Shown piece after piece: positions 1 through 8,105 of a stretch of 64,000 nt of DNA. The notes under the pieces are model-generated. The model ran no database searches. It was not told where the DNA came from and saw only the letters and a program-made list of their open reading frames with translations. The stretch lies in NCBI RefSeq assembly GCF_022213955.1, contig NZ_JAKNTW010000024.1, positions 62,001 through 126,000 of the forward strand. Direction: 5' to 3'. The position numbers were made by a program, and so were the translations under genes. Within the stretch, counting starts at the first letter, position 1; every line of letters begins with the position of its first letter. Origin of the DNA: Dolomitihabitans soli. Its GTDB lineage: Bacteria; Actinomycetota; Actinomycetes; Streptosporangiales; Streptosporangiaceae.

Positions 1-475
1 CGAGGTCGCGCGCGTGCTGCTCGCCGAGCAGGTCGGTACGGCCGGTCGTGCCGAACAGCAGGGACCCGCCGGTGAACACGCCCTCCACCCCGCCGCCGCG
101 CTCCAGCACGTACGACAGATGGTGGAAGGTGTGTCCGGGCGTGGCGACCACCCGGAGCGACCTGGCCGGGCCGATCTCCAGCACGTCGCCGTCGGCGAGC
201 GGGAGATGGTCGAAGGGCGCCTTGTCGGCGGCGGGCACGCCGTACACCGCGCCGGTCAGCCGGGACAGTTCCAGCCCGCCGGAGACATAGTCGTTGTGCA
301 TGTGGGTCTCCACCACATGCGTGATCCGCGAGCCCAGCCGACCGGCCATTGCGATGATCCGGTCGATGTCGCGTTGCGGGTCGACCACGAGCGCCGCCTC
401 GCCGTCGGTGGCGAGGTAACCCCGGTCCCCGAGCCGTGAGGTCTCGATGACCTCGATCTCCCCGTGAGCAGCCAT
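1..475 (-). CDS. MBL-fold hydrolase (persulfide dioxygenase/rhodanese type), partial
   Basis: The leftward gene starts at the ATG at 475 (MAAHGEIEVIETSRLGDRGY) and runs off the left edge, so only about the first 158 residues are visible. The metal-binding signature ETHMHNDYVSGG (about residues 55-66) and the later TPGHTFHHLSY are the HxHxD and second-His motifs of the metallo-beta-lactamase fold. The ETHxHxDYVSG form is typical of ETHE1-like persulfide dioxygenases and MBL-rhodanese fusions, which act on glutathione or other thiol persulfides. A C-terminal rhodanese domain cannot be checked because the end is missing. It is divergent from the molybdenum hydroxylase operon. Confidence 0.85.
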   Translation of the reverse strand, partial: MAAHGEIEVIETSRLGDRGYLATDGEAALVVDPQRDIDRIIAMAGRLGSRITHVVETHMHNDYVSGGLELSRLTGAVYGVPAADKAPFDHLPLADGDVLEIGPARSLRVVATPGHTFHHLSYVLERGGGVEGVFTGGSLLFGTTGRTDLLGEQHARDL

Positions 476-645
476 GCAATCATGCTCACACAGCCGACGG
501 GGACGGCTCCGGGCGGGTTCCGCCTTACGCGTGACGCGGGTCACGACCCCGGCCGAGCCGCGCAGCCGTACATCGGCCCAGGTCGCGGTGGGATCGTTTG
601 CCGCCGCTTGAGCATGGGTGCGAAGCGGTCGGGTAACGATGGCGC

Positions 646-1155
646 ATGGAGGCCATCGAGATTGTGCTGACCGTCAACGGCGACGAGCGGCGTCTGGCCG
701 TCGACACCCGCGCCTCGCTCCTGGACGTGCTGCGGGAACGACTCGGCCTGACCGGCGCCAAGAAGGGCTGCGACCACGGGCAGTGCGGGGCGTGCACGGT
801 GCTCCTCGACGGCCGCCGGGTGAACTCCTGCCTGGCGCTGGCCGTGGCGCACCAGGGGGCCGAGGTCATCACGGTGGAGGGCCTCGCCGACGGGGACGAC
901 CTGCATCCCGTGCAGCGGGCCTTCATCGAGGAGGACGGCTTCCAGTGCGGCTACTGCACGCCGGGCCAGCTGTGCTCGGCGGTGGGCATGCTCGACGAGC
1001 TGAAACAGGGCTGGCCGAGCGCCGTGACCGGCGATGACGACGACCTCGGGGACGAGCCGTCGGATGACGAGATCCGGGAGCGGATGAACGGCAACCTGTG
1101 CCGCTGCGGAGCGTACGCCGGCATCCTCGCGGCGATCAAGGAGGCGTCGCGATGA
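646..1155 (+). CDS. Molybdenum hydroxylase (2Fe-2S) small subunit
   Basis: This 169-residue protein is the iron-sulfur subunit of a three-subunit xanthine dehydrogenase/aldehyde oxidoreductase-type enzyme. The N-terminal plant-ferredoxin-like cluster ligands are in CDHGQCGAC (about residues 43-51) plus a Cys about 15 residues later. The second, helical-domain cluster is in CGYCTPGQ and NLCRCGAY. An acidic insert (DDDDLGDEPSDDE) lies between these last two motifs. It passes electrons between the FAD and molybdopterin subunits encoded immediately downstream. The stop overlaps the start of the FAD subunit (ATGA), which implies translational coupling. The closest recognisable type is PaoA/YagT. 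Confidence 0.93.
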   Translation: MEAIEIVLTVNGDERRLAVDTRASLLDVLRERLGLTGAKKGCDHGQCGACTVLLDGRRVNSCLALAVAHQGAEVITVEGLADGDDLHPVQRAFIEEDGFQCGYCTPGQLCSAVGMLDELKQGWPSAVTGDDDDLGDEPSDDEIRERMNGNLCRCGAYAGILAAIKEASR

Positions 1156-2129
1156 GGCCGTTCGTCTACCGGCGCGCCACGGACGCCCAGGGCGCGGTGG
1201 CGACCTTCGAGGCGGCGCCGCACGCCATGTACCTGGGCGGCGGCACCAACCTGGTGGACCTGATGCGGCTGGGCGTGGCCAGCCCCGACCTGCTGGTGGA
1301 CGTCACCGGCCTGCCGTACGACCAGGTGGAGGAGACGCCGGGCGGCGGCCTGCGGATCGGCGCGGCGGTGCGCAACAGCGACCTGGCGGCCGACGCGGCG
1401 GTACGGCGGAGCTATCCGGTGCTGTCGCAGGCGCTGCTCGCCGGGGCGTCCGGCCAGCTGCGCAACCTGGCCACCGTGGGCGGCAACCTGCTGCAACGCA
1501 CCCGCTGCCCGTACTTCCAGGACGTGTCCAAACCGTGCAACAAGCGCGACCCCGGCTCCGGGTGCCCGGCGCGCGAGGGCGAGCACCACAACCTGGCGAT
1601 CTTCGGGCACTCCGCCTCCTGCGTGGCCACCCACCCCTCCGACATGGCGGTGGCGATGGCGGCGCTCGGCGCGGTCGTGCACGTCGAGGGGCCCGGCGGG
1701 CCGAGGCGGATCGGCATGCCCGGACTGCACCGGCTGCCCGGCGACACCCCCGAACGGGACACGGTGCTGGAGCCGGGCGAGCTGATCGTCGCCGTGGAAC
1801 TGCCCGCGTTGCCGTACGCCGCCCGTTCCCGGTACCGCAAGGTGCGCGAGCGGGCGTCGTTCGCGTTCGCGGTGGTCGCCGTGGCCGCCGCGCTCGACGT
1901 CGCCGACGGCGTGGTGCGCGACTGCCGGGTGGCGCTCGGCGGGGTCGCCCACGTGCCGTGGCGGGCGGAACTGCTGGAGACGACACTGCGCGGCGCGCCC
2001 GCCACCCGGGAGAGTTTCGTCGTGGCGGCCGAGGCGGAGTTCGCCCAGGCACGCCCGCTCCGGGACAACGCCTACAAGGTGCCGCTGGCCCGCAATGTGA
2101 TCGTCGGCGTGCTGGAGGAGCTGCTGTGA
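1152..2129 (+). CDS. Molybdenum hydroxylase FAD-binding subunit
   Basis: This 325-residue subunit starts at the ATG overlapping the upstream stop. It has the FAD-binding PCMH-like fold of CoxM/PaoB proteins: MYLGGGTNLVDLM near residue 30 and ATVGGNLLQRTRC near residue 110 are the two FAD-pyrophosphate loops. A cluster of four cysteines follows (RCPYF, KPCNK, GSGCPA, ASCVA). This resembles the extra 4Fe-4S site of the PaoB/YagS and 4-hydroxybenzoyl-CoA reductase subclasses and separates it from plain CoxM. It transfers electrons from the 2Fe-2S subunit to an acceptor. The 3' end overlaps the GTG start of the large subunit. Confidence 0.92.
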   Translation: MRPFVYRRATDAQGAVATFEAAPHAMYLGGGTNLVDLMRLGVASPDLLVDVTGLPYDQVEETPGGGLRIGAAVRNSDLAADAAVRRSYPVLSQALLAGASGQLRNLATVGGNLLQRTRCPYFQDVSKPCNKRDPGSGCPAREGEHHNLAIFGHSASCVATHPSDMAVAMAALGAVVHVEGPGGPRRIGMPGLHRLPGDTPERDTVLEPGELIVAVELPALPYAARSRYRKVRERASFAFAVVAVAAALDVADGVVRDCRVALGGVAHVPWRAELLETTLRGAPATRESFVVAAEAEFAQARPLRDNAYKVPLARNVIVGVLEELL

Positions 2130-4180
2130 ACCGGGTCGAGGGCGTCGCGAAGGTCACCGGGCAGGCCAGATACGCCTACGAGTATCCGGTGGAGGGCGTC
2201 TGCCACGCGGTGGCCGTGCAGGCGGACATCCCACGCGGCGAGATCATCAGGGTGGACGCGCGCGAGGCGCTGGCCCTGCCCGGGGTGCTCGCCGTGCTGT
2301 CCTGCGAGGGCGCGCCCGAACTCGCCGACACCTCCGACTACGAACTGGCCCTGTTCCAGAGCCGTACGGTGGCCTACCGGGGGCAGATCGTGGCGGCGGT
2401 GGTGGCCGAGACGCTGGAGATCGCCCGGCAGGCGCAGCGCCTGATCAAGGTCACCTACCGGCCCGGCGAGTTCGACGTGCGGCTCACCGGCACCCATCCC
2501 GGCCTCTACCGGCCGGACAAGGTCAACCCGGCGTACCCGACCGACACCGGGCAGGGCGACGTCGAGGCGGCGATGGCCGCCGCGGACTCCAGCGTGGACG
2601 TGACCTACACGACCCCCGCGCTGCACAACAACCCGATGGAGCCACACGCGACCCTCGCGCTGTGGGAGGACGGCGACCTCACCCTGTACGACTCCATCCA
2701 GGGCGTCTCGACCGGCCGTGACAGCGTCGCCAAGGTCTTCGGGCTGCCGCCCGAGCAGGTCCGCGTCCACGCGCCACACGTGGGCGGCGGCTTCGGCGCC
2801 AAGGGCTCGCCCCGCCCGAACGCCATCCTCGCCGCGATGTGCGCGCGGGCGATCCGGCGGCCGGTCAAGCTGGCCGTCACCCGCCAGCAGATGTTCTCCT
2901 TCACCGGCTACCGCACCCCCACCATCCAGCGGGTCCGGCTCGCCGCCGACGCCGGAGGACTGCTCACCGCCGTCGCCCACGACGTCGTGGAGCAGACCTC
3001 GCGGGTCACGGAGTTCGCCGAGCAGACCGCGATCGCCACCCGCATCATGTACGGCGCGCCCAACCGGGGCACCTCTCACCGGCTGGCCAGGCTCGACGTG
3101 CCCACCCCCTCGTGGATGCGGGCCCCGGGCGAGTGCCCGGGGATGTACGCGCTGGAGTCCGCGATGGACGAGCTGGCCATCGAGTGCGGGCTCGACCCGA
3201 TCGAGCTGCGGATCCGCAACGACCCCGCGACCGCGCCGGAGAGCGGCAAGCCGTTCAGCTCCCGCAACCTCGTCGCCTGCCTGCGCGCGGGCGCCGAGCG
3301 GTTCGGCTGGGACGGGCGCGACCCCCGGCCGGGGATCCGGCGCGAGGGACGCTGGCTCGTCGGCACCGGCGTCGCCGCGTCCACCTATCCGGTGTACCGC
3401 AGCCCCTGCCGGGCGACGGCACGGGTCGGCCCCGACGGCCGGTACACGGTCGCGGTCGCCGCGACCGACATCGGCACGGGCGCGCGCACCACGCTCACGC
3501 TGATCGCCGCGGCGGCGCTCGGCGTCCCGGTGGAGCGGGTGACCGCGGAGATCGGCGACAGCGCCCTGCCGCCCGCCCCGGTGGCGGGCGGTTCGATGGG
3601 CACCGGCTCGTGGGGCTCGGCCGTGGTGCTGGCCTGCCGGGCCCTCCGCCGCGCACTCGACGAACACGCCGGAGCCGTACCCGACACCGGCATCGAGGCG
3701 TACGGCGACACGGCCGAGGAGCTCGCAGGGCAGCAGGACTTCGCCCGGCACGCCTTCGGCGCCCAGTTCGCCGAGGTCAGGGTCGACACCGGCACCGGAG
3801 AGGTCCGGGTGTCCAGGCTGCTCGGCGTCTTCGCCGCGGGCCGGATCATCAACCCCAAGACCGCGCGGTCGCAGTTCATCGGCGGCATGACGATGGGGCT
3901 GGGCATGGCGCTGATGGAGGAGAGCGTCATGGACCACGAGTTCGGCGACTACCTCAACCATGACTTCGCCCAGTACCACGTGCCCACCATCGCCGACATC
4001 CGTGACATCGACGCGGTGTGGATCGAGGAGGACGACGCGCACCTCAACCCGATGGGCTCCAAGGGGATCGGCGAGATCGGCATCGTGGGCACCGCCGCCG
4101 CGATCGGCAACGCCGTCCACCATGCCACCGGCAGGCGGGTCCGCGACCTGCCGATCCGGATCGACCGCCTGGTCGGCTGA
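2126..4180 (+). CDS. Molybdenum hydroxylase molybdopterin-binding large subunit
   Basis: This 684-residue subunit starts at a GTG overlapping the upstream TGA. It contains the aldehyde oxidase/xanthine dehydrogenase molybdopterin domains: the N-terminal RVEGVAKVTGQARYAYE, the MPT-contact motif VGGGFGAKG (about residue 222), MRAPGE near residue 335, and a C-terminal GSKGIGEIGIVG in which the Glu is the general base of the family. The substrate is not readable; the PaoC/YagR type usually oxidises aromatic aldehydes. It needs the molybdenum cytosine dinucleotide cofactor, and no dedicated maturation gene (PaoD/XdhC type) is seen beside it. Confidence 0.92.
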   Translation: MNRVEGVAKVTGQARYAYEYPVEGVCHAVAVQADIPRGEIIRVDAREALALPGVLAVLSCEGAPELADTSDYELALFQSRTVAYRGQIVAAVVAETLEIARQAQRLIKVTYRPGEFDVRLTGTHPGLYRPDKVNPAYPTDTGQGDVEAAMAAADSSVDVTYTTPALHNNPMEPHATLALWEDGDLTLYDSIQGVSTGRDSVAKVFGLPPEQVRVHAPHVGGGFGAKGSPRPNAILAAMCARAIRRPVKLAVTRQQMFSFTGYRTPTIQRVRLAADAGGLLTAVAHDVVEQTSRVTEFAEQTAIATRIMYGAPNRGTSHRLARLDVPTPSWMRAPGECPGMYALESAMDELAIECGLDPIELRIRNDPATAPESGKPFSSRNLVACLRAGAERFGWDGRDPRPGIRREGRWLVGTGVAASTYPVYRSPCRATARVGPDGRYTVAVAATDIGTGARTTLTLIAAAALGVPVERVTAEIGDSALPPAPVAGGSMGTGSWGSAVVLACRALRRALDEHAGAVPDTGIEAYGDTAEELAGQQDFARHAFGAQFAEVRVDTGTGEVRVSRLLGVFAAGRIINPKTARSQFIGGMTMGLGMALMEESVMDHEFGDYLNHDFAQYHVPTIADIRDIDAVWIEEDDAHLNPMGSKGIGEIGIVGTAAAIGNAVHHATGRRVRDLPIRIDRLVG

Positions 4181-4186
4181 CCCGCC

Positions 4187-5599
4187 GTGGACTCGGCCGC
4201 CGCCCCGGTCCGGCACGGCGATCCACGCCGGTGGAAGGCGCTGGTGGTGTGCCTGGTCGCGGCGTTCATGACGCTGCTCGACGTGAGCATCGTCAACGTC
4301 GCCCTGCCGTCGATCCGCGCAGGGCTGGACGCCTCGGAGGGCGAGCTGCAGTGGATCGTGTCGGGCTACGCGCTGCTGTTCGGGCTGGTCCTGGTGCCCG
4401 CCGGGCGGGTGGGCGACGCGAGGTCCCGCCGTACGCTGTTCATGGCAGGGCTCGTGTTGTTCGTGGCGGCGAGCGCCATGGCCGGTCTCGCCCAGAGCAT
4501 CTGGCTGCTGATCCTGGCCAGGTTCGTCCAGGGAGCGGCGGGCGGTGTGATCAACCCGCAGATCGCCGGGCTGATCCAGCAGTTGTTCAGGGGCGCCGAG
4601 CGCGGCAAGGCGTTCGGCCTGCTGGGCGCCACGATCGGGCTGGCCACCGCTGCCGGGCCGATCCTCGGCGGCGTGCTCATCCAGCTGGGCGGCCCGGAGG
4701 AGGGCTGGCGGTGGGTGTTCTACGTCAACATCCCCGTCGGGCTGCTGGCCGTGTTCCTCGCCAGGCGGCTGCTCCCCGCCGGAGGCGGCGGCCGTCAGGA
4801 GAGCCTGGACCCGGTCGGCGTCGTCCTCCTCGGCACGGGTGTGATCGCGCTGCTGCTGCCCTTCGCGCAGGAACGGCAGTGGGAGGGACCGGCCAAGTGG
4901 CTGCTGCTGCCGTTCGCCGCCGCCACGCTGACCCTCTTCGTGGTGTGGGAGCTGAGGCACGGCAGGCACGCCGCTCCCCTGGTCGACCTGTCCCTCTTCC
5001 GCAGGCGCTCGTACACGCTGGGCGCCGGGCTCATCCTGCTGTACTTCGCGGGCTTCACCGCGATCTTCTTCATCTACACCCTCTTCCTGCAGAGCGGCCT
5101 CGGCTACAGCCCGCTGCAGGCCGGGCTGGCGATCACGCCGTTCGCCCTCGGGTCCGGCGCCGCCGCCATGGCGGGCGGCCGGGTCGTCCACCGCTACGGC
5201 CGCGCCCTGGTCACCGCCGGGCTGGTGCTGGTCCTCGCCGGCCTGCTCGCGACCCTCCTGTCCGTACGGCTCGCGGCCGGACACCAGGTGGCCCTCTTCA
5301 CGACCCTCCCGCTGCTCCTCACCGGGGTCGGCAGCGGCCTGGTGATCTCACCGAACCAGACGATCACCCTCTCGGAGGTACCGCCCTCGGGCGGCGGCAG
5401 CGCGGCGGGCATGCTGCAGACCGGGCAGCGGATGGGCACCGCCGTGGGCATCGCCGCGGTCAGCTCGCTGTTCTTCGCCACCGTGGCCGAGACCTCCGGC
5501 GACTGGGCCCTGGCCTTCGAGCACGGGCTGCTCCTGGTGGGCGCGTTCGTCCTGGCGGCGCTCGCCCTGGCCGTGTTCGACCTGAGTTCCAGCCGCTGA
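4187..5599 (+). CDS. MFS drug/metabolite exporter, DHA2 (14-TM) type
   Basis: This 470-residue integral membrane protein uses a GTG start 6 nt after the hydroxylase large-subunit stop and is probably in the same transcript. LDVSIVNVALPSI in helix 1 is the hallmark of DHA2 drug:H+ antiporters (EmrB/QacA type), followed by GRVGDARSRRTLF (motif A) and a series of hydrophobic segments consistent with 14 helices. It may export a product or toxic substrate of the oxidoreductase; that link is inferred from position only. A 57-bp stretch of this gene (5131-5187) recurs with two mismatches at 35905-35961. Confidence 0.9.
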   Translation: MDSAAAPVRHGDPRRWKALVVCLVAAFMTLLDVSIVNVALPSIRAGLDASEGELQWIVSGYALLFGLVLVPAGRVGDARSRRTLFMAGLVLFVAASAMAGLAQSIWLLILARFVQGAAGGVINPQIAGLIQQLFRGAERGKAFGLLGATIGLATAAGPILGGVLIQLGGPEEGWRWVFYVNIPVGLLAVFLARRLLPAGGGGRQESLDPVGVVLLGTGVIALLLPFAQERQWEGPAKWLLLPFAAATLTLFVVWELRHGRHAAPLVDLSLFRRRSYTLGAGLILLYFAGFTAIFFIYTLFLQSGLGYSPLQAGLAITPFALGSGAAAMAGGRVVHRYGRALVTAGLVLVLAGLLATLLSVRLAAGHQVALFTTLPLLLTGVGSGLVISPNQTITLSEVPPSGGGSAAGMLQTGQRMGTAVGIAAVSSLFFATVAETSGDWALAFEHGLLLVGAFVLAALALAVFDLSSSR

Positions 5600-5629
5600 C
5601 CCGCGGCGGCCGCCCGGAGCGGACGCCGG

Positions 5630-6358
5630 TCAGCCGTGGAACCGGCCGCGGGCGACGAGTTCGGTCGTCACGACCACCGCGACGGCCTCGGCCGCGAGCA
5701 GGGCGACCAGCACGACGAGCTGCACCACACCGGCCTGGATCGGAGTCGCCCCGCCGAGCAGCATGCCCACGAACGCGCCGGGCAGCGTGACCAGGCCGAC
5801 CGTCCTCGTCTGGTCCAGGCCGGGCACCAGCGCCTGGGCCGCCGCCGGGCGGCAGATCTCCATGGCCGCGTCGCGGGCGCCGAACCCCAGCGACAGTGCG
5901 GCCTCCACCTCTCCTCTGCGCTGGGCCAGCTCGTCCACCGCGCGCCGGCCCGCCAGCGCGGAGACCGTGAGGCAGCCGCCGAGCAGGATGCCGGTGATCG
6001 GGATGATCACGATCCCCTTCATGGCCACCGTTCCCGTGGCCGTCAGCAGCGCGAGGACCGGGAACGCGCCGGCCGCGATCGGCAGCGCCGCCCACCACGC
6101 CGCGCGCCCCCTGGTGATCCGCCGCCCGGCGGTGACGCTCGCCACGCCGTACATGAGCAGCAGGAACGCCGCCACGGCCGGGGGGCGGCCGATCACCCAC
6201 GCGATCGCCAGCGAGACCACGCCGAGCTGGAGCGCGGCGCGCAGACAGGCCGTCAGGACGGCCCGCGCGTGCCCGAGGCGGCCCAGCCAGGCGACGGCGG
6301 CGCCCCCCACGGCGAGCAGGGCCAGAACGACGCCGAGAACCGGAGTGATCGAGATCAT
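5630..6358 (-). CDS. FetB/YbbM-type ABC transporter permease (UPF0014)
   Basis: This 242-residue protein has about seven hydrophobic segments and starts MISITPVLGVV. It matches the UPF0014 family (E. coli FetB, a metal-stress/iron export permease). Recognisable blocks are RAALQLGVVSLAIAWV, GIVIIPITGILLGG, ALSLGFGARDA (the cytoplasmic ATPase-coupling segment) and GLVTLPGAFVGMLLGGATP. No FetA-like ATPase lies next to it, so the partner must be elsewhere or the protein acts alone. It converges with the MFS gene, and only 30 nt separate the two stops. Confidence 0.85.
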   Translation of the reverse strand: MISITPVLGVVLALLAVGGAAVAWLGRLGHARAVLTACLRAALQLGVVSLAIAWVIGRPPAVAAFLLLMYGVASVTAGRRITRGRAAWWAALPIAAGAFPVLALLTATGTVAMKGIVIIPITGILLGGCLTVSALAGRRAVDELAQRRGEVEAALSLGFGARDAAMEICRPAAAQALVPGLDQTRTVGLVTLPGAFVGMLLGGATPIQAGVVQLVVLVALLAAEAVAVVVTTELVARGRFHG

Positions 6359-6390
6359 GGTCGAGGAGGTCACGGTCAAGATTCTGGGGC

Positions 6391-6501
6391 CCTGCGACGT
6401 CTCCGCCCGGCGCACCGCCGATGTCGTGCGGGACTTCCTGCGGCCGGCGGCCCCTGAGCGCCGGCCTGCGACGTCTCCGCTCGCCCTCCGCCGATGTCGT
6501 G
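6391..6501. repeat. Pair of about 38-bp imperfect direct repeats
   Basis: In the roughly 330-bp gap between the FetB-like gene and the SpoIIE phosphatase, positions 6391-6428 and 6465-6501 share the blocks CCTGCGACGTCTCCGC and CCGATGTCGTG with a variable centre. Further on, an 8-bp inverted repeat (CCCATGGT and ACCATGGG) flanks about 40 nt near 6590-6650. No gene is convincing in this gap. It must hold the promoters for both flanking genes. Confidence 0.6.
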
Positions 6502-6685
6502 CTCCCGGCAGGGCTCGCGCCGGCCGAGCCTCCCCGGACGCGGCGGACGGTCTGCTCCAGAACGGACCTCGCAGGTCGGCGGAATCCCATGGTCGGCGAT
6601 TCCGCGGGCAAGGCGGGGCCTGCTTGGCGAAACCATGGGACGGGTGCGGCAGGGGGTTGGGGCGAAGTACGGGTAAGCAGCAAGG

Positions 6686-7834
6686 GTGCGACCGGGCCGG
6701 CCTGAGCAGCGCCGCCTGTGGCGGCCACGCCATGGGCTGGTGATGATTCCGCTCGCACTGATCCTGCTGATCATGGGCATCGACTACTTCGCGCCGAGTG
6801 AGATCCACCTCGGTCCGCTGCTGGTCGCCGCGCCGGCGATCACCGCCTCGTTCGCCGGGCCACGCCTGGCGGGGGCGATCGGGCTGCTGGCCGTGGCGGG
6901 GCAGTTCGTGCTCGGCTGGCACGACGGCACGCTGGGCACCTCGAACGTCCGGGTGCAGGTGATCGCGCTGGCCACGGTCACCGTCCTGGTCATGGGCTAC
7001 GCCTACCTGAGGCAGCGGGACCGGTGGAAGCTGGGACAGATCCAGACGGTGGCGGAGGCGGCGCAGCGGGTCGTGCTGCGGCCCCTGCCCGAGCGGATCG
7101 GGCCGCTGCGCATCGCCACCGAATATCTGGCCGCGGAGGCGGAGGCGCAGATCGGCGGCGATCTCTACGGTGCCGTGCACACCCGGGGGAGCACCAAGCT
7201 GATCGTCGGCGACGTGCGCGGCAAGGGTCTTGAAGCGATCTCCGACGCCGGTCTGCTGCTCGGCGCGTTCCGTGAGGCCGCCCACCGGCAGACCATCCTG
7301 CCCCTGCTGGTGACGGACCTGGAACGGAGCCTCGCCTCCGACCGCAGGGACTTCCATCAGGCGGACGCCATCGAGCGCTTCATCACCGCCGCGATTCTCG
7401 AGGTCCCTGACGACGACTGGGCGCTCCATCTGGTCAACTGCGGGCACCCGGCGCCCCTGCTGCTCCGCGACGGTCAGGTCACGGCCCTCAACGTCGTCCA
7501 GCCGGCTCCCCCGATCGGCCTGGGCGATCTCGCCGGCACCCGGTACACCGTGCACACCTTCCCCTTCGAGGCGGGCGACGTCCTGCTCCTCTACACCGAC
7601 GGCGTCCTCGAGGCCCGTGACGGCTCCGGCGCCTTCTATCCGCTGGCCGAGCGCCTCCCCCGATGGGCGGACCACGGACCGGCGGCCCTCTGCCGGTCCC
7701 TCCGCAAGGACCTCCTCGCCTACGCCGGCGGGCACCTCGGCGACGACGCGGCCATGATCGCGATCGAGCGCCTGCGCGTGGGCCCGCTCCCGGATGCCAC
7801 CAAGGCGAGCAGGACCGGCCGCGCCCGGGAGTGA
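6686..7834 (+). CDS. Membrane PP2C/SpoIIE-type serine phosphatase
   Basis: This 382-residue protein has three or four N-terminal transmembrane segments (about residues 18-110: MIPLALILLIMGIDYF, LLVAAPAITASFAGP, LAGAIGLLAVAGQFV, VIALATVTVLVMGY) and then a SpoIIE-type PP2C domain. Metal-binding aspartates are visible in QIGGDLYGA, VGDVRGKGLEA, LLYTDGVLEARD and LGDDAAMIAI. Such proteins dephosphorylate anti-anti-sigma factors in partner-switching cascades. No sigma or anti-sigma gene lies beside it. The start is taken as the GTG at 6686; an internal ATG at 6743 is also possible. Confidence 0.88.
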   Translation: MRPGRPEQRRLWRPRHGLVMIPLALILLIMGIDYFAPSEIHLGPLLVAAPAITASFAGPRLAGAIGLLAVAGQFVLGWHDGTLGTSNVRVQVIALATVTVLVMGYAYLRQRDRWKLGQIQTVAEAAQRVVLRPLPERIGPLRIATEYLAAEAEAQIGGDLYGAVHTRGSTKLIVGDVRGKGLEAISDAGLLLGAFREAAHRQTILPLLVTDLERSLASDRRDFHQADAIERFITAAILEVPDDDWALHLVNCGHPAPLLLRDGQVTALNVVQPAPPIGLGDLAGTRYTVHTFPFEAGDVLLLYTDGVLEARDGSGAFYPLAERLPRWADHGPAALCRSLRKDLLAYAGGHLGDDAAMIAIERLRVGPLPDATKASRTGRARE

Positions 7835-7867
7835 GTGAACGATCCCGGCCTGCGAAGACCCGCGGCA

Positions 7868-8105
7868 TGCGGCACCGAACGACACACACCCACCGGACCC
7901 CTACCGAACCGGGCTCCCCCGGCAGCGCCATGACGGCGGTAGGACCCGCGTCCGAACAACTCGCCCGGCATCCCGCCCACGAACGACACGGACCCACATG
8001 GACCGGTTCCCCCCGGCAGCGCCAAGGCGGCGATAGGACCCGCATCCCGAACAACTCGCCCGGCACCGCCGCCCACGAACGACACGGGACCCAGGCGAAC
8101 CGGGG
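7868..8105. repeat. Degenerate tandem repeats (about 100-bp unit, 2-3 copies) 3' of selB
   Basis: Between the phosphatase and the end of selB, the block CCACGAACGACACGG recurs (anchors at about 7878, 7982 and 8078), each with GAACAACTCGCCCGGCA upstream or GGCAGCGCCAWGRCGGCG downstream. Units are 96-104 bp and imperfect. They contain no conserved spacer structure. The function is unknown; the array fills the whole gap. Confidence 0.65.

Noticed and set aside
2072-5284. Very long open frame on the minus strand opposite the hydroxylase and MFS genes
   Set aside because: It reads as Gly/Arg/Asp/Gln-rich sequence without any family motif and exactly shadows three well-supported plus-strand genes; such frames are expected in very GC-rich DNA.
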